This document shows positions 58,570 through 64,000 of a stretch of DNA of 64,000 nt, one piece after another (position 1 is the stretch's first letter; the number at the start of each line of letters is the position of its first letter). The DNA is from Streptomyces sp. NBC_00554 (GTDB taxonomy: Bacteria > Actinomycetota > Actinomycetes > Streptomycetales > Streptomycetaceae). The stretch lies in the NCBI RefSeq assembly GCF_041431135.1, contig NZ_CP107799.1:3596001-3660000 (forward strand), written 5' to 3'. Position numbers and translations under genes: made by a program. The notes beneath the pieces are model-generated. The model was given only the letters and a program-made list of their open reading frames with translations, was not told the DNA's origin and did not search any database.

Positions 58570-59207
58570 GCACCATGGCCGCCACCGCACACAGCTCCAC
58601 TCCCTCCGCGGAGCCCCCGCTCGGGCTCCGCGAGCGGAAGAAGATGAAGACCCGCATCGCGATCCGCCACGCGACATACCGGCTGATCCAGGAGCAGGGG
58701 TACGACGCGACGACCATCGAGCAGATCGCGGAGGCGGCCGAGGTCTCCCCGTCCACGGTCTTCCGCTACTTCCCCACCAAGGAGGACATCGTCCTCACGG
58801 ACGAGTTCGACCCGATCCTGATGGAGGAACTGCGCAAGCGGCCGGCGGACGAGCCGTGGATGGACTCGCTGCGGTACGTCATGAAGCTGGCCATCGGCTT
58901 CGGGATGGAGAGGGAGCCCGAGGCCACCCGACTCCGCTCGCACCTCATGGTCCAGGTCCCCGCGGTGCGCTCCCGGATGCTGGAGAGCATGTCGGTCACC
59001 GGCCGGATGCTCGCCCAGGCGGTCGCCGAGCGCACCGGCCGGGACCCGGACAGCCTGGAGGCGCGCGTCTACACGATGTCCCTCATCGGCGGCCTCGCGG
59101 AGATCACCCAGTACTGGGCCGAACACGATTTCCAGGACGACCTCCTCACCCTCCTGGACCGCGCCCTGGAGGTCATCGAGCACGGCCTGCCCGCGAAGGA
59201 CGACTGA
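58566..59207 (+). CDS. TetR-family repressor of the MFS exporter
   Basis: 213 residues. N-terminal helix-turn-helix: RIAIRHATYRLIQEQGYDAT, TIEQIAEAAEVSPSTVFRYF, PTKEDIVLTDE. The C-terminal ligand domain is helical. Start ATG 58566 overlaps the MFS stop; ATG 58578 is a second option. It is cotranscribed with the exporter, giving a self-regulated efflux unit; substrates of the pump are likely inducers. Confidence 0.92.
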   Translation: MSTMAATAHSSTPSAEPPLGLRERKKMKTRIAIRHATYRLIQEQGYDATTIEQIAEAAEVSPSTVFRYFPTKEDIVLTDEFDPILMEELRKRPADEPWMDSLRYVMKLAIGFGMEREPEATRLRSHLMVQVPAVRSRMLESMSVTGRMLAQAVAERTGRDPDSLEARVYTMSLIGGLAEITQYWAEHDFQDDLLTLLDRALEVIEHGLPAKDD

Positions 59208-59240
59208 GGCCGCAGCCCACCCCCGTGGCATCCTGATCCG

Positions 59241-59966
59241 GTGAACGGACCGGAGATCCACGTCGAATTCGCCCCCGAGCTGGGAATGTTCGTCGCGCCC
59301 GGACGGCGTGCGGGTGTCACGGAGGTCGTCACCGACGGTGTCTCGACCCTCGGCCACGTCGTCGAGTCCCTCGGCGTCCCGCTGACCGAGGTCGGCACGC
59401 TCGTCGTGGACGGCCACGAGGTGCCCGTGTCCCATGTTCCGGCGGCGGGCGAGTCCGTGCGCGTGCGACCGGTCGAGCGCCCGCAGCAGGTTCCCGGCGC
59501 TCCCCTGCGATTCCTGCTCGACGTCCATCTCGGCACCCTCGCCCGCCGGCTGCGGCTGCTCGGCGTGGACACGGCGTACGAGTCGACGGACATCGGCGAC
59601 CCGGCCCTCGCCGCGCGTTCCGCCGCCGAGCGGCGCGTGCTGCTCAGCCGCGACCGCGGACTGCTCCACCGCCGCGAACTGTGGGCGGGTGCCTTCATCT
59701 ACAGCACCCAGCCGGACGACCAACTCCGGGACGTCCTTGGCCGGTTCGCGCCCGAACTGAAGCCCTGGACACGCTGCACGGCGTGCAACGGCCTGCTCAA
59801 GGAGGCGAGCAAGGAAGACGTCGCGGAGCGGCTGGAAAGCGGGACTCAGCGGTCGTACGACGTCTTCGCGCAATGCCAGGAGTGCGGGCGCGCGTACTGG
59901 AAGGGCGCGCACCACGACAGCCTGGAGGCCATCGTGGAGCGCGCCCTCACGGAGTTCGGGACCTGA
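59241..59966 (+). CDS. Mut7-C RNase-domain protein with ubiquitin-like N-terminus
   Basis: 241 residues from GTG 59241. Residues 1-80 resemble a ThiS/ubiquitin-like Mut7-C-associated domain (HVEFAPELGMFVAPG, GTLVVDGHEVPVSHVPAAGE). Residues 88-240 form the Mut7-C PIN-like RNase domain (RFLLDVHLGTLARRLRLLG, RRVLLSRDRGLLHR) with a zinc ribbon (CTAC, CQEC). The Asp residues of the PIN-like core are present. RNA target unknown. Confidence 0.88.
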   Translation: MNGPEIHVEFAPELGMFVAPGRRAGVTEVVTDGVSTLGHVVESLGVPLTEVGTLVVDGHEVPVSHVPAAGESVRVRPVERPQQVPGAPLRFLLDVHLGTLARRLRLLGVDTAYESTDIGDPALAARSAAERRVLLSRDRGLLHRRELWAGAFIYSTQPDDQLRDVLGRFAPELKPWTRCTACNGLLKEASKEDVAERLESGTQRSYDVFAQCQECGRAYWKGAHHDSLEAIVERALTEFGT

Positions 59967-59997
59967 GGAGAGGAACCGTTGACGCCCCCTCAGATGC

Positions 59998-62424
59998 CTA
60001 CCGCTTCTTCAGATCCTTCGCCCCGCAAGCCACCCCGTCCTTGCTCGGATCGAGCTTGAGCGGGTCGTCCTTGCCGTTGACCTTCAGGCGCCCGTAGTCG
60101 TTCGTCTTCAGCCACGCGCACCGGGCGGCCGTCGTCTTCTTCACCTCGTCGGGGAAGACGGTCGGCACGCAGACGTTGATCGAGCCGTAGTGCCGGTCGC
60201 AGCCGGAGATCGTCGGGCTGACCTTCTGCGAGGTCCGCTTCTTGCCGGGCTCGGTGACCGTGCCCTGGAGCGAGTCGGCGAAGGAGTGGACGTGCGCCTC
60301 GGCGGTCGACTCGGCGGCGAGTGCCGACGGGCCCTGCAGATGCACCCACTTGGCCACCGACGGCACCCCGTTGGCGTCGACCGCGAAGAGCATGTACCAG
60401 CCGGGCGGCGCCAGGTTGGGATTGCTCGTCACGTTCAGGTCCACGTTGTTGCCGTCCACGGACAGCGGCAGGTCCACGAACCGCTGGTTCGGGTCCGAGG
60501 AGTGCGTCACCGCGGCCGGACGGATCAACTCGGCCTTGGCGATGGGCCGGTCGGTGGTGATGCGCTGTGTGTCCCCGTACACCCACTCGTTGTCGATCAC
60601 CGAAGTGATCGTCGGGCGGGTGCCCTTGAGGAGGTACGGCGGCGTGTAGATGGACACGTCATGGTTCCACGTGCCGTTGCCCGGGTTGTCGCCGGTCGTC
60701 ATCACACGGCCGTCGGGCAGCAGGAACGCGGAGGAGTGGTAGCCGCGCTCCTCCGGGTCGGGAGCCACCGGGTCGAACGTCGAGGTCGCCGGGTCGAAGA
60801 TCGACGACTCGTACACCGGGTTGGCGCGGTTGTGCAGAGCGCCGCCCGTCTCCAACACCTTGCCGTCGGGCAGCAGTACGGCGGAGACGTACATCTTGCC
60901 CTGGTTGCCCGTCTGAGCCACCGCACCGGCGCCCAGATCCACCGTGCCCTGCGGAAGCGGCGGACCGACGGTGTACGACGGGTTCGCGGTCTTGAGGTCG
61001 ATGATGTCGGTGAGCCGGTTGGCGTCCGGGTTCGAGTCGATGTTGCCGCCGCCGATCGTCAGGACCTTCTGGTCCTGGGCCGGGGGCAGCAACACGCTTG
61101 CGGACTGGTCGCGTTCGTCCTTGTTCTGGAGCCCCGGGACCGAAGTCACCGTGTTCGCGCCGTAGTCGTAGATCGCCGAACCCGTGCCCGGCGTGCCGTT
61201 GCCGAAGACATGGCTGCCCGAGTAGAAGAGGCGGCCGTCCTGCATCAGGATCATCGACGGGTACAGACCCCAGTACGACCAGGTCTGGTTGACCTGCCAC
61301 AGCGGCAACCACTGCTGCTGCGCGTCCGACCAGAGTTCGGCGGTCACCGAACCGGTGGAGTCCTCGCGCAGACCGCCGAAGGAGATGATGTCACCGTTGC
61401 CGAGCTCGGTCGCCGACGGATACCAGTGGCCGTCGTTCATGTCGTTCGTCTTGCTGTACGTCTCGGTGACCGGGTCGAAGATGTACGAGTCCTTGTACCC
61501 CTCGTACCCGTGCCCGCCCACGACCGGGAACGCCTTGTTGCCGCTCATCACGAGCACGCGCCCGTCGTCGAGCTGGACGTGACCGGCGCAGAACATGTCC
61601 TTGGGCGTGGGGATCGTCTTGTACGTGCCGTTCACCGGGTCGTACACCGCGCTGGTGAACGTGCCCGCGTTGAACTGCTCCTCGCTGTTGCCGGAGCCCG
61701 CGATCAGCAGCACCTTGCCGTTGTTGAGGACGACGGAGTGCATGGAGCGGACCGGGTTCTGCGTGGGCAGCACGTCCCACTTGCCGTTGGCGCACTGCTC
61801 GGCCGTACCCGTGCAGGTGGCCGGCGGGAGCGTGTCGGCGACCTGCTCCATCGTGTAGTCGTCGGTGGTCGCGGAGCCCGTGCCGTACACCGAGACGCCC
61901 CAGGTGATGCGGTCGGTACCCGCCGGGACCTCCGGGGTACGGACCGTCGCCTGCGTCCAACTCCCCTGCATTTCCAGCGTCTTGAGGTCGGTCCAGTACT
62001 GCCAGCCCGCCGTCGTGTCGTGCCGGAAGAGCGTGAGGGAGGCGTCGGGGGTCGTCGTCTTGTACCAGAGTCCGAGGTCGTACTGCTTGCCGACCGTGAC
62101 CACCGGCGCACAGGTGGCGGACTCGGTGATCAGCGCCTTGCGGTCACCGGAGACCCGGCGGGTCAGCTCGACCTTCATCGCCTTGGTGCCCGAGTGCGCG
62201 TCGGCCACCGTGGAGAAGGTGAAGTCGTTGTCGCCCCAGCCCGACTTCTCCCAGCAGTACGGCATGCCGTCCGTGCCGGCCGTCTCGAAGCCCGGGTTGG
62301 TGACGAGGTTGGCGGCGGAGGCGGGCTGCGGCGAGATGAGCAGCAGGCCCGCGGCGAGGCCCGCCACGGCCAGAAGTGATGTTCTCCGCCGTGGTCTCAG
62401 TCGTGGTCGTACGCGAAGTGTCAC
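59998..62424 (-). CDS. Secreted copper-radical (galactose/glyoxal) oxidase-like enzyme
   Basis: 808 residues from GTG 62424, overlapping the glycosyltransferase stop as GTGA. Signal peptide, a carbohydrate-binding-like module (about 38-195), a Kelch propeller and a DUF1929 domain. Copper-radical residues are all present: Cys279 in DMFCAGH, Tyr335 in HWYPSA, Tyr562-His563 in RGYHSSA and His641 in THSSD. The C-terminal 70 residues (CDRHYG to DPSKDGVACG) look like an Excalibur calcium-binding domain, absent from GlxA as I recall it. It probably oxidises a glycan or aldehyde at the cell surface. Confidence 0.9.
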   Translation of the reverse strand: MTLRVRPRLRPRRRTSLLAVAGLAAGLLLISPQPASAANLVTNPGFETAGTDGMPYCWEKSGWGDNDFTFSTVADAHSGTKAMKVELTRRVSGDRKALITESATCAPVVTVGKQYDLGLWYKTTTPDASLTLFRHDTTAGWQYWTDLKTLEMQGSWTQATVRTPEVPAGTDRITWGVSVYGTGSATTDDYTMEQVADTLPPATCTGTAEQCANGKWDVLPTQNPVRSMHSVVLNNGKVLLIAGSGNSEEQFNAGTFTSAVYDPVNGTYKTIPTPKDMFCAGHVQLDDGRVLVMSGNKAFPVVGGHGYEGYKDSYIFDPVTETYSKTNDMNDGHWYPSATELGNGDIISFGGLREDSTGSVTAELWSDAQQQWLPLWQVNQTWSYWGLYPSMILMQDGRLFYSGSHVFGNGTPGTGSAIYDYGANTVTSVPGLQNKDERDQSASVLLPPAQDQKVLTIGGGNIDSNPDANRLTDIIDLKTANPSYTVGPPLPQGTVDLGAGAVAQTGNQGKMYVSAVLLPDGKVLETGGALHNRANPVYESSIFDPATSTFDPVAPDPEERGYHSSAFLLPDGRVMTTGDNPGNGTWNHDVSIYTPPYLLKGTRPTITSVIDNEWVYGDTQRITTDRPIAKAELIRPAAVTHSSDPNQRFVDLPLSVDGNNVDLNVTSNPNLAPPGWYMLFAVDANGVPSVAKWVHLQGPSALAAESTAEAHVHSFADSLQGTVTEPGKKRTSQKVSPTISGCDRHYGSINVCVPTVFPDEVKKTTAARCAWLKTNDYGRLKVNGKDDPLKLDPSKDGVACGAKDLKKR

Positions 62425-63632
62425 GCGGCTCTCCTTGCTGTGCGGCTACGGCTCCCGCCCGCGGGCTCATTGCTGCGGCGCGGCAGATAGACCAGCGCTT
62501 CGGTCCCTACGAAGCGCAGGACGAAGGTCGTCACCAGGGCCAGTGCGGTGGCGGAGAGTGCGCCCATCCCGAAGTGGCCCACGAACAGGGCGATCAGCGG
62601 GATGCGCAGCACCAGATCGGCGTTGGCGATCAGGGCGAACCGGCCGACGCGGTCCCCCCAGTGGCGGTGCTTCCGTCGCTCGCGGAAGAGGAGATGCTCG
62701 ATGAGCAGGAAGTTCCAGGCGACCCCGAGCTGGTTGGCGACGATCTCCGCCGGCAGGTAGTGCATTCCGGCGGCGGTGAGGGCGTACAGGCCCAGCAGGT
62801 TCGGTACGAAGCCGGTGGCGCCGATCAGGCCGAAGACCACCATGCGCGCGACGGGTGAGGCGGTGCGCAGTCCGACCAGATGGCGCAGGAACCGGAAGCC
62901 CTCCTGCGCCGTCGACTTGGACTCGCCCGCGAACCGGTCCTGGAACACGAACGGGACCTCGGTGACCTCGCGGGGGCGGCTGCGCACCGCGAGTTCGAGG
63001 AGGATCTTGTAGCCGAGCGGCTGGAGGATCTCGGCGGTGACCGCGCTGCGGCGGATCGCGAAGAAGCCGCTCATCGGGTCGCTGATGCCGCGCAGCTTGC
63101 GCGGGAAGAGCGTCTTGGTCAGCCAGGTCGCGCCGCGCGAGACGGCGACGCGGTAGCCGCCCGCGAGCCCTTCGCGGCTGCCGCCCTTGATGTAGCGCGA
63201 GGCGACGACGAGTCCGGCGGAGGAGCGCTCACCGGTGGCGACCAACTCCGGTACCAGGGACGGCGGATGCTGCAGATCTCCGTCCATGACGACGATCCAG
63301 TCGGAGGTCGCGGCCTTCAGGCCCTCGACGACCGCGCCGCCGAGCCCGCCCACGCGTTCGGCGCGGTGCAGCACGGTGACGGGGAACGGGCAGTCCTGCG
63401 CGGCCTCGCGGATCACCTCGGGGGTGTCGTCCGTGGAGTCGTCCACGAAGAGGACCTCACAGGGCAGCCGCGCGGGCACCGACTCGGTGATCTGGTACAG
63501 CAACTCCCCGATGTTCGCCGCCTCGTTGAAGGTCGGCACGACGATGGTGACGGCGCCGGGTTCGGGAACCTCCACGGCTCGTACGGCCGGGTCGCCCAGC
63601 TCGTCGGGGACGGTGCTCTCGAAGCTGGTCAT
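62421..63632 (-). CDS. GT2 glycosyltransferase fused to GtrA-like membrane domain
   Basis: 403 residues. N-terminal GT-A fold like dolichol-phosphate mannose synthase: VTIVVPTFNEAANIGELLYQ, EVLFVDDSTDDTPEVI, IVVMDGDLQHPP, SDPMSGFFAIRRS. C-terminal four-helix GtrA domain (ARMVVFGLIGATGFVPNLLG, NQLGVAWNFLLIEHLLF, FVLRFVGTEALVYL). It likely makes and flips a polyprenyl-phosphate-linked sugar used by the upstream glycosyltransferase. The ATG overlaps that gene's stop. Confidence 0.92.
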   Translation of the reverse strand: MTSFESTVPDELGDPAVRAVEVPEPGAVTIVVPTFNEAANIGELLYQITESVPARLPCEVLFVDDSTDDTPEVIREAAQDCPFPVTVLHRAERVGGLGGAVVEGLKAATSDWIVVMDGDLQHPPSLVPELVATGERSSAGLVVASRYIKGGSREGLAGGYRVAVSRGATWLTKTLFPRKLRGISDPMSGFFAIRRSAVTAEILQPLGYKILLELAVRSRPREVTEVPFVFQDRFAGESKSTAQEGFRFLRHLVGLRTASPVARMVVFGLIGATGFVPNLLGLYALTAAGMHYLPAEIVANQLGVAWNFLLIEHLLFRERRKHRHWGDRVGRFALIANADLVLRIPLIALFVGHFGMGALSATALALVTTFVLRFVGTEALVYLPRRSNEPAGGSRSRTARRAA

Positions 63633-64000
63633 CGACTGCCTCCGTCGCTCGCGGTGGTCGTGATGTCGTCGCTGTCGTCGATCTGCCGGATCTCGATCCG
63701 GTCCTCGCCCTTGCCGAAGGTGGCAACGGGCGTCGAATGCTCCATCGCGGCCTTGACGTTGGGCAGGTCGACCGCGTCGCGCCGTACCGTCGGGGAGGCG
63801 ACCACGTAGTCGAGGTCGCGCCAGCCGCGCGGCATCGTCTCGGTCACCGCGGGGTCGAGGTCCGCCTTGTAGAACCAGATGACGCCGAGCCCTGGTTCGT
63901 AGCCGGCGTGCACGAGGTCGAGCCAGAGTGCGTCGTCGACGAGGACACGGGTCTCCGCCGGGTTCTCGACCTCGGTCCTGAGCCACGAAGAGGCCGCCCG
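63629..64000 (-). CDS. C-terminal end of a membrane glycosyltransferase (GT39/ArnT-like), partial
   Basis: About 123 C-terminal residues, frame open to the window edge. ETRVLVDDALWLDLVHAGYE and GVIWFYKADLDPAV resemble the extracytoplasmic tail of actinomycete polyprenol-phosphate-dependent glycosyltransferases. Its stop overlaps the GT2-GtrA start, so the three genes form one operon, predicted to build and modify a surface glycan. Confidence 0.7.
   Translation of the reverse strand, partial: RAASSWLRTEVENPAETRVLVDDALWLDLVHAGYEPGLGVIWFYKADLDPAVTETMPRGWRDLDYVVASPTVRRDAVDLPNVKAAMEHSTPVATFGKGEDRIEIRQIDDSDDITTTASDGGSR

Overview
The window looks like chromosomal DNA from a Streptomyces (or very close actinomycete). 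GC is very high, GTG and TTG starts are common, and the gene content is typical of the genus: SigE-family sigma factor, F420-type LLM oxidoreductase, GTP-dependent PEP carboxykinase, several Hanks-type kinases, a chitinase with a DasR-type operator, and a copper-radical oxidase. No rRNA, tRNA, insertion sequence, transposase or CRISPR array was seen.

Layout. 1-4.6 kb: a partial methyltransferase, DinB-family and GNAT genes behind PafBC-type DNA-damage promoter motifs, an LLM oxidoreductase, and a DHFR/RibD-like reductase with a repeat-expanded tail. 4.6-16.2 kb: a minus-strand Tad (Flp) pilus locus: cpaB, a tadZ-tadE fusion, tadE, tadA, tadB, tadC, an embedded histidine kinase/LuxR response regulator pair, Flp pilin, TadG-like protein, lipoprotein and OmpA-like protein. 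16.5-25.4 kb: secreted chitinase, SigE-family sigma factor with a membrane partner, an atypical Nramp transporter, an M14 carboxypeptidase and several hypothetical genes. 25.7-27.4 kb: a winged-helix regulator and a small two-gene toxin-antitoxin-like pair. 27.4-34.3 kb: a divergent catabolic cluster (GntP permease, RidA, IclR, KDG-type sugar kinase; fold-type III PLP enzyme and D-aminoacylase) around a near-perfect palindromic operator. 34.3-37.9 kb: a secreted serine protease, a one-helix hypothetical protein and an aminotransferase.

38.0-53.4 kb is the most unusual part. It opens with a 156-bp palindrome, then holds a substrate-binding-protein/TelA/SBP-vWA/membrane-protein operon, two Ser/Thr kinases fused to extracellular Leu/Ile/Val-type binding domains, a lipoprotein, a TerY-P-like triad (vWA protein, PP2C phosphatase, degenerate zinc-binding kinase), and a third Ser/Thr kinase with a YbjN-like partner. 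Four binding-protein domains occur here with no ABC permease or ATPase, so they probably sense ligands rather than import them.

53.7-64 kb: pckA, a hemolysin III/PAQR gene, an MFS exporter with its TetR regulator and a palindromic operator, a Mut7-C RNase, and a surface-polysaccharide operon (membrane glycosyltransferase, GT2-GtrA, copper-radical oxidase). Several genes here and elsewhere have a -10-like hexamer 6-8 nt before the start codon, suggesting leaderless mRNAs.

All calls come from reading the sequence. Family names rest on visible motifs and memory, not on database searches.
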